46,656 bases of DNA from Pseudomonadota bacterium (GTDB taxonomy: Bacteria; Desulfobacterota; Desulfobulbia; Desulfobulbales; Desulfocapsaceae), in contig JAHIUA010000071.1 in the NCBI GenBank assembly GCA_018817385.1, positions 1 to 46,656 on the forward strand. Direction: 5' to 3'. Position 1 is the stretch's first letter, and each line of letters begins with the position of its first letter. The notes beneath the pieces were generated by a model, which made no database searches, was not told the origin of the DNA, and saw nothing but the letters and a program-made list of their open reading frames with translations. Below are positions 26,304-34,237 of this stretch, piece by piece. The translations under genes were made by a program, and so were the position numbers.

Positions 26304-26771
26304 ATGAATACAACTACTCGTTACTCACGCATCCATAAGACTATTTCCACAACCGTATCCCTTTTTCTTCTCCTTCCTGGTCTGGCCCTCGGCGCCCAGG
26401 AAGTCAGTGTATCAACAGATGGCGTCAATGTCCGTATCGGTCCTGGAACAGATTTTCCGGTCTACATGGAGCTCTTTCAGGGCTACCCCCTGAAAGTGAT
26501 AGAAAAGAAGGGTGATTGGCTCAAGATATCTGACTTTGAAAATGACAACGGCTGGATATATGCTTCCTTAGTCGCTCCTGGTACCACAGTAATTGTCAAT
26601 GCCGAGAAATCCATCAATATGCGAGCAAAACCGAGCACAAGCGCCCCGATAATCGCTACAGTTGACCGCGGAGTGGTACTCACCAAGCTCTCTAGTCAGG
26701 GACAATGGACGGAGGTCAAACACAGCCAGGGCACAATCGGCTGGATTTACAGCCCCCTGCTCTGGCCCTGA
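26304..26771 (+). CDS. Exported protein with two SH3-like domains
   Basis: This 155-residue protein has a signal peptide (about 12-30, TTVSLFLLLPGLALGAQ) and two tandem bacterial SH3 (SH3b) domains. The first carries VNVRIGPGTDFPVYMELFQG and ends GWIYASLV; the second carries INMRAKPSTSAPIIATVDRG and ends IGWIYSPLLW. SH3b domains often bind peptidoglycan or act in envelope sensing. No enzyme domain is attached. It stands alone with about 400 bp of non-coding DNA after it. Confidence 0.85.
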   Translation: MNTTTRYSRIHKTISTTVSLFLLLPGLALGAQEVSVSTDGVNVRIGPGTDFPVYMELFQGYPLKVIEKKGDWLKISDFENDNGWIYASLVAPGTTVIVNAEKSINMRAKPSTSAPIIATVDRGVVLTKLSSQGQWTEVKHSQGTIGWIYSPLLWP

Positions 26772-26962
26772 TTCCTGAAGCCATGTCCTCATGCCAACAC
26801 CACCTCCATTCGTTCCAGAGCAGGTGCAGCCTTCGTTTTTTTTGACGGTTAGCGACATGCACCTGACTGCCACAGTGGAATGCAGGATAGCCTGAGGAAA
26901 GAGCGGGGAAAAAAAACTTGTCCTTACTCTGAAAAAGCAGAGATATCCGTGCCCAAGGATAC

Positions 26963-26999
26963 CTGCAGTTGCAGGCGGAATCACAGCCGGCAACTGCAG
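26963..26999. other. Perfect 10-bp stem-loop in non-coding region 26772-27179
   Basis: CTGCAGTTGC and GCAACTGCAG pair perfectly around a 17-base loop. No T-run follows, so it is not a classic terminator. It sits just ahead of the dispersed repeat at 27009. The rest of 26772-27179 (408 bp between the SH3 gene and the helicase stop) shows no gene. Confidence 0.5.
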
Positions 27000-27008
27000 A
27001 TCATGGCT

Positions 27009-27125
27009 GTTCAGGATGCGTTACGAAAAGACCTGGCCATTTTCATCCATTCGGTTACGGATCCTTATGCCGTTTCGAGCATTACTCCGGCCATGTTATT
27101 TTTTACTGATCGCTTAGTTATCCAG
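27009..27125 (+). repeat. Dispersed non-coding repeat, family 1, copy 2
   Basis: This is the partner of 18602-18713 (about 75-80 percent identical, same orientation; shared CTTATGCCGT, CGAGCATT, CCATGTTATTTTT). The first part (GTTCAGGA...GCGTTACGAAAAGACCTG) also resembles a block of family 2 at 43745-43800, so both families may be parts of one longer repeat. It is intergenic, between the SH3 gene and the helicase. Confidence 0.65.
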
Positions 27126-27179
27126 GGAAAGTACTCTTGGGGAAAGACAGCACCATGTTCTCACTGAGGAGGCGCATTT

Positions 27180-30167
27180 TCAAATTTTGAGGGCTGCGGC
27201 AATCTCCCTGCCCAGATCCACAGGCAGGCGAACCACCTTTCCTGCCTTATTCTGAAAAAGAAAGTACCCATATTCCAGGCCGTGAAAAAGAAGGTCTCTG
27301 GTAATGGCAACATCTTTTCGACAGTAGCGGCAAATTTTTTCAATCTCTCCCTCACGATACCATTTCAGGGCCTGGAGTCCATCAGCTGACTTTTTTGTCC
27401 CCAGAGTATGCTGGGCAAGCCGGTCCAGACTGAGACGATACCCCAACCTCTGCTGCACAACTTCCAAAAGATCAAGAAGTGGCATCTCTGAAAGATCGAG
27501 AGAGGTATACCCCGCAAGGACCCTGTTGTCGAATCGACGATTGTTGAAGCCGATGACCAACTCCAACCGATTCAAATGATCAAGTAAACGATCCGTTTCC
27601 TCCTCCAGGTAGGTCACAAAGTCATCCAACTTGGAATCATAGACAACAGCCACGGAAATCCCCATCTTATGCGCGTTGTGCCAGCCCCCTACCTCCTCGG
27701 CTGAATATTTTGTTTCCAGATCAAATACGCCGAAGTGGGGAGGCAAGAGTGAAAGGATATCGGCCGAAGTTGCAAACAGTTCTGGAGTTCTGCCAGGGCA
27801 TGTCATGTTCTGCTCTGCTTCCTCAGTATCCCTTGGCAAAATCTCCTTAAATCCCTGGCCGACAAAACGTTCCTCTCCAGGGGCACGCAGGAGTTTCGCA
27901 AGAACAAGACAGGCTGCCTTATCAATTGGCCTGTTTCCTGAACCGCATTTCGGGGAATGGACACAGGAAGGGCAGCCTGTCTCGCAGCCACAGGCAGCCA
28001 CTGTTTTATCTGTCTGGACCAGGAGTTCATCAATACGTGAAAAGGCCTCTGTACAGAGACCAATACCACCTGGATATCCATCATAGATAAACACTGCTGC
28101 CCCTGCGGTCTGGTGATGGACAGGACAGGAGATGCCTCCGATATCATTGCGATCACAGAGAATAAGAAGGGGAAACATGCCGATCATTGCATGTTCCAGG
28201 GCATGTATGGCTCCCATAAAATGAAGATGTTTCTCTTCCATCTCCACCTGAGTGACCCCGGGTATTTCCAGCCACAAACCCACGGTCTCAAAACTCTGTT
28301 CAGGAAGCTCAAGGACAAGCGTTGCAATGAGCTTATTGCTCCCCTTGTTTTTCTTCTGATATCCGGTAACCTGCTCCCGTACCAGGAGTCGCCCTAAAGA
28401 AACTCCATATCCGCGAAATATTTTCCTCTCGAAGACCTCTAGAATTTCCGTGTGCTTCTCACTCATAGGCCGGGTGTAGTAGCTTCCTGTAAAAGGAGTG
28501 ACAAGAACCTCCTGACTCTCAAGATCGGCTTTTTTCACCAGCCAGGTAGTGGCAGAATGCAGATACACTGCCCCTGGGTGACATTCTTTCAAGGCCCGTT
28601 GACTGTCGATCTCCCCCAGAATTTCACCACTTTCTTCTCTGATGATCTGTAGTCGTTTGCCTCCCCCGCGCAGATGAACGAGGCGCTGGGGAAATTTTCG
28701 AGTAGCAAACCACTCTTCACCGTTGCTCGACTGGAGGAGGGTTCCCTGCTCGGTCAAGGACTTGACAGTCAAGATGACCTGGCTCTGCCAGCCATTGACC
28801 TCCTTTTGGGTCAACGTCAGTTCAGCTGCAGCACAGTGCAGATGTTTAGCCATAATTTCAGGATTGAGTGGATTGAGGACTGCAGATTCCATCTCTCTCT
28901 TGAAAAAATCTTCAGGATTTCGCATAAAATACTGATCAAGGGCATCTTCCTGGGCGATAAGAACAACTGCTGATTCCCGCATTCCTCTGCCCACGCGCCC
29001 CCCTCGCTGCCAGGAAGCCATGATGGAACCTGGATAGCCCACCAGTAGACAGAGGTCGAGGTCGCCGATATCAATTCCCAGTTCCAGGGCCGAGGTGGAG
29101 ATCACTCCCAGGAGATCACCCTGGGAGAGTTTCTGCTCTATGTCACGTCGTTCCTCAGGGAGAAAACCTGAGCGATACGAGCGCACCTTTTCAGCCAACT
29201 CACCAAGTCGCGGCCTGGTCCACATGGTGATTAACTCCGTCATTTTTCGGGACTGGGTGTAGACTATAGTCCTGAGTCCCCTTTTCAACGCGGCTTCCAG
29301 AAGTTGACTGGCAGTATGGGCTGCACTGTCCCAAGGATTAAGAAAGAGCATGTGCCGCTTTGCCCGAGGGGCTCCACTCCTTGTAATGGCTACCACCGGT
29401 CTTCCGATTAGCATTTGTCCAAGCTCCCCCGGATTTCCGATGGTGGCAGAAAGAAGGATAAATGTTGGCCTGGCACCATAGAGAGCAAGTATCCGTTGCA
29501 AACGGCGCAGAACCCAAGCCATGTGCGAACCGAACACCCCCCGATAGGTATGCACTTCGTCAATTACTATATAACGAAGCTGCTGGAAAAAAATCCTCCA
29601 GGTAGCATGATAGGGAAGCAGGGAAAGGTGGAGCATATCCGGATTGGTGATCAGGATATTGGGGAGATTGGCACGAATCTTCTTTCTCTGCCAGGCCGAG
29701 GTATCCCCATCATAGATGGCCGCCAGAGGAACTTGCGGCCCCATTTTCTCCCGGGCCAGAAAATCTTCAAACTGCCTCAAGACACGGAACTGATCCTGGG
29801 CCAGGGCCTTTAAGGGAAAGAGATAGAGCCCTCTGGCCTCATTATCAGCGAGAATAGCCTCCAGCATCGGCAGATTATAGATCATACTTTTCCCAGATGC
29901 TGTGGGAGTTGCGGTCAAAAAATCTTTCCCCTCCTGCACCAACTCCAGGGCCCTTGCCTGATGCTCATAGAGGTCGGATATGCCGAAATGGTGGAGACAG
30001 CTTGTGAGTTTTTGCGACAGATTCGATGACAAGGACAGCACCCGAGCATTCTCTTCAGGAAAGGATTTGTGGCAGACCACCTGGGGCCCATATTTGCGAG
30101 ATCCTTTCAGGGCCTGCAAATATTCAGGAACAGAACCCTCTTGGGTAGATGGTGGAAGACGCTTCAT
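27180..30167 (-). CDS. MrfA-MrfB-like helicase-exonuclease fusion
   Basis: This 995-residue protein joins a DEAD/DEAH superfamily 2 helicase to a DEDD-type exonuclease. Helicase motifs: TPTASGKS (87-94), DEVH (203-206), SAT (240-242), and VISTSALELGIDIGDLDLC with QRGGRVGRG in the second RecA domain. A DUF1998-type C-terminal module has a four-Cys metal site (CGCETGCPSCVHSPKCGSG). Residues about 800-990 are an RNase H-like exonuclease with FGVFDLETK (Asp, Glu), LVIGFNNRRFDNRVL and CRYCRKDVAIT (final Asp). In Bacillus the two halves are separate proteins, MrfA (YprA) and MrfB (YprB), a nucleotide-excision-independent repair pair for mitomycin-type damage. Their fusion here supports direct cooperation. 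It is transcribed alone, with a large inverted repeat at the start side. Confidence 0.9.
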   Translation of the reverse strand: MKRLPPSTQEGSVPEYLQALKGSRKYGPQVVCHKSFPEENARVLSLSSNLSQKLTSCLHHFGISDLYEHQARALELVQEGKDFLTATPTASGKSMIYNLPMLEAILADNEARGLYLFPLKALAQDQFRVLRQFEDFLAREKMGPQVPLAAIYDGDTSAWQRKKIRANLPNILITNPDMLHLSLLPYHATWRIFFQQLRYIVIDEVHTYRGVFGSHMAWVLRRLQRILALYGARPTFILLSATIGNPGELGQMLIGRPVVAITRSGAPRAKRHMLFLNPWDSAAHTASQLLEAALKRGLRTIVYTQSRKMTELITMWTRPRLGELAEKVRSYRSGFLPEERRDIEQKLSQGDLLGVISTSALELGIDIGDLDLCLLVGYPGSIMASWQRGGRVGRGMRESAVVLIAQEDALDQYFMRNPEDFFKREMESAVLNPLNPEIMAKHLHCAAAELTLTQKEVNGWQSQVILTVKSLTEQGTLLQSSNGEEWFATRKFPQRLVHLRGGGKRLQIIREESGEILGEIDSQRALKECHPGAVYLHSATTWLVKKADLESQEVLVTPFTGSYYTRPMSEKHTEILEVFERKIFRGYGVSLGRLLVREQVTGYQKKNKGSNKLIATLVLELPEQSFETVGLWLEIPGVTQVEMEEKHLHFMGAIHALEHAMIGMFPLLILCDRNDIGGISCPVHHQTAGAAVFIYDGYPGGIGLCTEAFSRIDELLVQTDKTVAACGCETGCPSCVHSPKCGSGNRPIDKAACLVLAKLLRAPGEERFVGQGFKEILPRDTEEAEQNMTCPGRTPELFATSADILSLLPPHFGVFDLETKYSAEEVGGWHNAHKMGISVAVVYDSKLDDFVTYLEEETDRLLDHLNRLELVIGFNNRRFDNRVLAGYTSLDLSEMPLLDLLEVVQQRLGYRLSLDRLAQHTLGTKKSADGLQALKWYREGEIEKICRYCRKDVAITRDLLFHGLEYGYFLFQNKAGKVVRLPVDLGREIAAALKI

Positions 30168-30200
30168 TTTAACTAACTGCTCGAAAGAGAATGGAATACC

Positions 30201-30380
30201 AGCTCAAGGCAAATCGATTTGCCGCAGGTAAAGAAGTAACAGTGCAAGAGAGCGTCGGATTCTGACGATCAGGACTGGTGCGTCATAGTACATCTCTGAC
30301 ACCTGTCCTGATCAGTAAAACATAGCCTGCTGCGCCACTGTTACTATTTTTTTGCTGCGATGGCTTGCCTAATCAGGACA
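30201..30380. repeat. Large imperfect inverted repeat (~180 bp)
   Basis: The gap between the divergent helicase and prephenate genes is mostly one imperfect palindrome. The inner arms GATCAGGACTGGTG (30267-30280) and CACCTGTCCTGATC (30300-30313) pair with one mismatch around about 19 bases. The outer arms include AGTAACAGTG (30235-30244) and CACTGTTACT (30336-30345), continuing with weaker pairing to about 30210 and 30370. AATCAGGACAG recurs at 30371-30381. It could be a MITE-like element or a regulatory structure; no ORF lies in it. Confidence 0.6.
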
Positions 30381-30444
30381 GAGTGTGTATTTTGCGACCA
30401 GAGAAAATTTTAAGAAAAACAAACGCATCTTACCTCGACAGACA

Positions 30445-32130
30445 ATGATCAGCATAGCAACACTAGGCCCCCAGGGTTCGGATGGATACAGGGCAGCACT
30501 CCAGTATGCACCGGATGCTGAGCTCCACCTTTACAACCGTGTCCCTGATATAATCAATGCCTTTCTTCAGGAAGAGGTTGATTACGCCTTTATCCCCATT
30601 TACAACACCCGCGAGGGCGAAATCAAAGAATATTTTCGCCTCATGGAACTGCTTCGCCAGGGTTACTGGGTTGACAATCTGGTCCTCCCCATCCACCTCT
30701 CTTTTGGCTCTCTGCATCAGGGGAATGAATCCATCATCCCTAAAGTCATTATAGGCCGGGGTTCTGTGTTTAAACAGTGCGAAGATTATATCTGTGAACA
30801 TTATCCCAATGCTACACTGATGACTGTTCCCGACATCGGGAAGGCCATGCAGGAGATAAAAAGCGAAAAACGACTTGATTATGGGGTAGTCGATTCCGAA
30901 GAACTCCTCCTGGAATATGGTTTTGAGATAAAAGACCGGGAAATCGCAGCCCACAACCGTACCCGCTTTGCCATCATCGGCGCAAATCTCAGTGGTGAAA
31001 CGGGTTACGATGCCACAGCTGTTATCACCAAGCCCTTAAAAGATCGGGTAGGTATGCTGGTAGACATCTTAGGAGAGTTCACCAGAAGAGGTATCAATAT
31101 CCTTGACCTTCGCTCTGAAAACGATATCAAATCTCAGAAACTGCAGATCTACCTCGAGGTTGAAGGGCATATAGGAAACGACTTGCTGCAGGAGGCCCTG
31201 AAGTGCATTGAAGAGGAAATAATACAAGAAGATGACTGTTTGCGCCTTCTTGGTTCTTTTCCCCGGGTTGATATGCGTATCAAAAAGATACGCGCCTTTG
31301 GTTTTATCGGTTCAGGTGACATGAGTGTCTGGTTTGCCGAACGCCTGGAAAATGAAGGGTACCAGACCTTCATGACCGGTCGTTCCTCAACCCTTCGCCC
31401 CGAGGAGATGATTGCTCAAGTAGATGTGGTGATCATTTGCGTGCCCATCTCTGTCACTGTTCAAACTATTCGTCAATACGGTCCATTACTACGGGACGGT
31501 CAGGCACTGATTCTCCTGGCCGGAGAATCAGAACAGACTCTGCAGGCGGCGACGAACGTGACAAGCCAGGGGGTTGAACTGATGTTGGTCCATAATCTCT
31601 GGGGGCCGCAGGCCCTGAGCATGAAAGACAAGAATGCTGCGGTGGTGCGCACCCCGCGTAGCGGGAGCTTTTGCTCAGAGTTTGAGGCCTTCCTCTATAA
31701 GCATGGCGCGGACATCTCCCAGGATAGCCCCAGTCAGCACGACCTGCTCATGGGCGTGGGCCAAAAACTGCCGACAACCATCTCTGTGGCCCTGGCCATG
31801 ACCCTGCAACAGCATGCAATTGACTGTGATGATATCGGTACCCACTCTACCTTGACCTCCCTGTACGGGATCCTGGCCATGGCCAGGATCCACAACCAGA
31901 ATTCTCGCACCTATGCCGAAATTATGGCAACAGGCGGTGACGGTCAAAAAATAGTCCGCAGTTTTGCTGAAAACCTTTTCAAGGTAATAGATATGGCAGA
32001 ATCACAAAAAATCCCGGAGCTCTGTGATCTCATGGAAAAAAACCGTTCTTCTCTTACCCAGGATTTTTTAAATTTTCGCATGAAACAGTCCAGGGCAGTA
32101 GATACTGTCCTGAGTCAGTCACTCAAGTAA
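30445..32130 (+). CDS. Prephenate dehydratase-ACT-prephenate dehydrogenase fusion
   Basis: This protein of about 561 residues joins both branch enzymes after prephenate. Residues about 1-175 are prephenate dehydratase-like (ISIATLGPQGSDGYRAA, DYAFIPIYNTREGEI, LDYGVVDSEELL, NRTRFAIIG), leading to phenylpyruvate. Residues about 190-275 are an ACT regulatory domain (DRVGMLVDILGEFTRRGINI, LDLRSENDI), likely binding Phe or Tyr. Residues about 285-560 are a TyrA-type NAD(P) dehydrogenase (AFGFIGSGDMSVWFAERL with a Rossmann loop, VVIICVPISVT, MLVHNLWGP, HDLLMGVGQKLPTTISVAL), leading to 4-hydroxyphenylpyruvate. The start is ATG 30445, where the dehydratase fold begins; an in-frame ATG at 30385 adds 20 residues. 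The usual dehydratase core motif (THR/TRF) is present as NRTRF. Confidence 0.9.
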   Translation: MISIATLGPQGSDGYRAALQYAPDAELHLYNRVPDIINAFLQEEVDYAFIPIYNTREGEIKEYFRLMELLRQGYWVDNLVLPIHLSFGSLHQGNESIIPKVIIGRGSVFKQCEDYICEHYPNATLMTVPDIGKAMQEIKSEKRLDYGVVDSEELLLEYGFEIKDREIAAHNRTRFAIIGANLSGETGYDATAVITKPLKDRVGMLVDILGEFTRRGINILDLRSENDIKSQKLQIYLEVEGHIGNDLLQEALKCIEEEIIQEDDCLRLLGSFPRVDMRIKKIRAFGFIGSGDMSVWFAERLENEGYQTFMTGRSSTLRPEEMIAQVDVVIICVPISVTVQTIRQYGPLLRDGQALILLAGESEQTLQAATNVTSQGVELMLVHNLWGPQALSMKDKNAAVVRTPRSGSFCSEFEAFLYKHGADISQDSPSQHDLLMGVGQKLPTTISVALAMTLQQHAIDCDDIGTHSTLTSLYGILAMARIHNQNSRTYAEIMATGGDGQKIVRSFAENLFKVIDMAESQKIPELCDLMEKNRSSLTQDFLNFRMKQSRAVDTVLSQSLK

Positions 32131-32143
32131 CCGTCTGATCAGA

Positions 32144-32275
32144 ATGGAAGAAAAATACAATCAGAGTCAGGGGGGCAAGAGGAAAAAGTTACCCGCTAGC
32201 ATCCCCCTGGTCATTATCATGGTATGCTGGCTGATTTTTTATATCTACATTAGCATTCACGGAGGAACTGGCTGA
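32144..32275 (+). CDS. Small single-pass membrane protein (43 aa)
   Basis: A 44-codon frame starts 14 bp after the prephenate fusion gene. It begins MEEKYNQSQGGKRKKLP and has one strong membrane segment (about 20-38: IPLVIIMVCWLIFYIYISI), then a short tail ending in TG. The basic stretch before the segment predicts an inside N-terminus. No clear ribosome site is seen, so translation may be coupled to the upstream gene. No family recognised. Composition looks like real protein, but the evidence is thin. Confidence 0.45.
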   Translation: MEEKYNQSQGGKRKKLPASIPLVIIMVCWLIFYIYISIHGGTG

Positions 32276-32419
32276 GGCCCTTCACTCTTTCGGTCGGAAG
32301 AAACTCAATGTGATCTGCCAGAAAACTTTCGATCCGATTCATAGGCTGTTCCCAACTAAGATTTAATAAGAATTGCTGCCTTGGTTCTGACCCCTGCAGC
32401 TCAACAAAGGAGTGTTACA

Positions 32420-33070
32420 ATGAATATTCAAAACCTCAGTGTTCTCGATGAAGAACATATCTGCCCGACCTGTAAGACCATAATGTCCTGCTGCGAGGTA
32501 CCACCCGTTCATGTCGGTGATGGTCTTGGCTGGGGCTCTGAGGTTCTTTTTATCTGCCTCAACAACGACTGCCCCACCTTTCGTAACGGCTGGGATAAGG
32601 TTGATGTCGAATACGGGCACAAAGCCTCTTTCAGGAATATGCAACTTCCCGGCAGTACAGAAGAAAATGTAATGATGGTCGCCAGCGAACTTGCCTTTAC
32701 GGGAAGCATTATAGACCCAAAGGAGATGCGTGAGCAGAACGAACGCTATATGGCCGAGAAAAAGGCCCTGGCAGCCCTTGAAACCTGTCTTCAAGACAAG
32801 GACATCACTCCTGTCATGACCCTCATTCTCGACGAAGCCGCCAACATCAGCAGCCGCCAGCAAGCAATCGACCTGCTGATAGAATTCAATGATCTTTCCT
32901 GCATCGACGCCATCAGAAATCATACCTTCAACAAGACAGACCTTGAACAGAAATGCAAGCTGATTATTTCCCAGCTGCTCAAAGACAATTTCAAAAAGGA
33001 ATGTCCCCACTGCGCCGAACTAATCAAGGCCCAAGCCAAAAAATGTATGCACTGCAATACAGATCTATAG
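32420..33070 (+). CDS. Zinc-ribbon protein of unknown function
   Basis: This 216-residue cytoplasmic protein starts at ATG 32420 behind AAAGGAG (an earlier in-frame ATG at 32381 has no such site). It has Cys clusters at both ends: ICPTCKTIMSCCEVPP and CLNNDCP near the N-terminus, and CPHCAELIKAQAKKCMHC at the C-terminus, a classic four-Cys zinc ribbon. The middle is helical (ALAALETCLQDKDITPVMTL) and may contain a HEAT-like repeat. No enzyme motif seen. It lies just before tRNA-His, on the same strand. Function is not inferred. Confidence 0.7.
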   Translation: MNIQNLSVLDEEHICPTCKTIMSCCEVPPVHVGDGLGWGSEVLFICLNNDCPTFRNGWDKVDVEYGHKASFRNMQLPGSTEENVMMVASELAFTGSIIDPKEMREQNERYMAEKKALAALETCLQDKDITPVMTLILDEAANISSRQQAIDLLIEFNDLSCIDAIRNHTFNKTDLEQKCKLIISQLLKDNFKKECPHCAELIKAQAKKCMHCNTDL

Positions 33071-33081
33071 AAACTTTGCTC

Positions 33082-33110
33082 TTGCTAATTAATAAAGTAA
33101 CGGGTATACA
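33082..33110 (+). promoter_or_regulatory. Likely sigma-70 promoter of tRNA-His
   Basis: TTGCTA (33082-33087), 17 bp, TATACA (33105-33110) match -35 and -10 boxes and end 20 bp before the tRNA. Spacing is ideal; the sequences are moderate matches. Confidence 0.5.
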
Positions 33111-33130
33111 GACAGCGAAAATTCATATGC

Positions 33131-33208
33131 GGTGGGTGTAGCTCAGCTGGTGGTAGCACCTGGTTGTGGCCCAGGAGGTCGTGGGTTCAAGTCCCATCAC
33201 TCACCCCA
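33131..33208 (+). tRNA. tRNA-His (GTG)
   Basis: The cloverleaf folds fully. The acceptor stem GTGGGTG pairs with CACTCAC (one G-U), with the extra G(-1) at 33131 opposite C73, the identity mark of tRNA-His. The D-arm is GCTC...GAGC-like. The anticodon stem is CCTGG/CCAGG with loop TTGTGGC (anticodon GTG). The T-arm is GTGGGTTCAAGTCCCAT. CCA is encoded at 33206-33208. A promoter precedes it and a strong terminator follows. Confidence 0.97.
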
Positions 33209-33212
33209 AATT

Positions 33213-33254
33213 AAAAAGAGTTTCAGACCTTACGGTCTGAAACTCTTTTTTTTT
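33213..33254 (+). terminator. Rho-independent terminator after tRNA-His
   Basis: AAAGAGTTTCAGACC and GGTCTGAAACTCTTT form a perfect 15-bp stem with a loop of about 4 bases, followed by nine T. It begins four bases after the tRNA CCA. Confidence 0.93.
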
Positions 33255-33272
33255 CAACAGTACCAATCCGTT

Positions 33273-33896
33273 ATGCGATATAATCACACATTTTTTTCTC
33301 TTCTCCTTGTCACCCTCCTTGTCACCTCCTGCTCTGCAAACAAACTGCTCTTCAGCTGGACAGATAAATCCCTTGATCAATATCGCCTGAGAAAAATCTT
33401 GGTTATTGGTGTGGCAAAGGATGAGACCAAACGTCGAATCTATGAAGATACCTTTGTCTCAAGTCTGACTAAAATCGAGGTCCCGGCAGTTCCCAGCTAC
33501 ACTGTCTCTAAAGAGGCGATTAAACCAAGCACTGAAGGCTTGCAGGAGATAATCAAAAGAAGCGAAGCAGGTGCAGTTCTCATCACCCATCTCGTGGGAA
33601 AAAATGAAGAAGACGCCCTCCCCCCTTCTCTCGGCCTCAACGCCATTAACACCCGTTTTCCCTATGGTCTCTATGGGTATTACCCCGTTATTTACCACGC
33701 GGTCTATAGCATCGGAAACTATTCCGACAACACCAAAGTGGTTCTTGAAACAAATCTTTATGATGTGCGGACAGAAAAGCTGATCTGGTCAGCCCGTTCC
33801 CAATCCATTGATCCGGTGATGACAAGAAAATATTATCAGCAACTGATTAATCTTTTCCTCAGTGACCTTGAAAAACAAAACATCATCTTTCCCTGA
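33273..33896 (+). CDS. Lipoprotein of unknown function
   Basis: This 207-residue protein begins MRYNHTFFSLLLVTLLVTSCSAN: a signal peptide ending in the lipobox VTSC, so it should be lipidated at that Cys and held in the inner or outer membrane. The mature part has ILVIGVAKDETKRRIYEDTF and AGAVLITHLVGKNEEDA, and the end VLETNLYDVRTEKLIWSARS resembles other small lipoproteins that look like DUF4136-type or GNA1162-like. The frame is open further upstream through the tRNA, which is chance. The start ATG 33273 follows the tRNA terminator, so it needs its own promoter or read-through. Confidence 0.75.
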   Translation: MRYNHTFFSLLLVTLLVTSCSANKLLFSWTDKSLDQYRLRKILVIGVAKDETKRRIYEDTFVSSLTKIEVPAVPSYTVSKEAIKPSTEGLQEIIKRSEAGAVLITHLVGKNEEDALPPSLGLNAINTRFPYGLYGYYPVIYHAVYSIGNYSDNTKVVLETNLYDVRTEKLIWSARSQSIDPVMTRKYYQQLINLFLSDLEKQNIIFP

Positions 33897-33967
33897 CAAA
33901 CTCTCTTTCATACTCTTTGGGAGACAATAACCACCATCCCAGGTACAAGGGAAGGAAGACTACGGCA

Positions 33968-34168
33968 ATGACTTTTCACTGTAAAAATTACGATATAGTC
34001 AAAGACAAATGCAAGCGACTGCATGGGGAGTGTGTACCGGGAAGACGGGGCTGCGTAGTGGAGGGCCGCGTGGCACTCAGTGAAGAATTGGAAGAAAAAA
34101 TCAAGGCGCTGGATGAAACGATTTCTCAAGAACTCCTCAATTCTCTGCATAGCAACAACAACCCGTAA
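33968..34168 (+). CDS. Small Cys-containing cytoplasmic protein (66 aa)
   Basis: A 66-residue protein beginning MTFHCKNYDIVKDKCKRLHG, then ECVPGRRGCVVEGRV, ending in a helix (SEELEEKIKALDETISQEL). Four Cys spaced C-x9-C-x5-C-x6-C suggest a metal site or redox centre. GGAAGGAAG lies about 10 bases upstream of the ATG at 33968; the frame is open from 33917, which lacks one. The N-terminal pattern looks like a short conserved family of deltaproteobacteria, from recall only. No function known. Confidence 0.55.
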   Translation: MTFHCKNYDIVKDKCKRLHGECVPGRRGCVVEGRVALSEELEEKIKALDETISQELLNSLHSNNNP

Positions 34169-34237
34169 CGACAGCAACATTTTATGGTGGAAGGGTTCCT
34201 GGGCAATTAGAAAGCCTCCTCATCTCATCCTTCTCCC

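Noticed and set aside
33132-33272. Upstream extension of the lipoprotein frame through tRNA-His
   Set aside because: The stretch is a complete tRNA plus terminator; the protein proper begins with a signal peptide at 33273.
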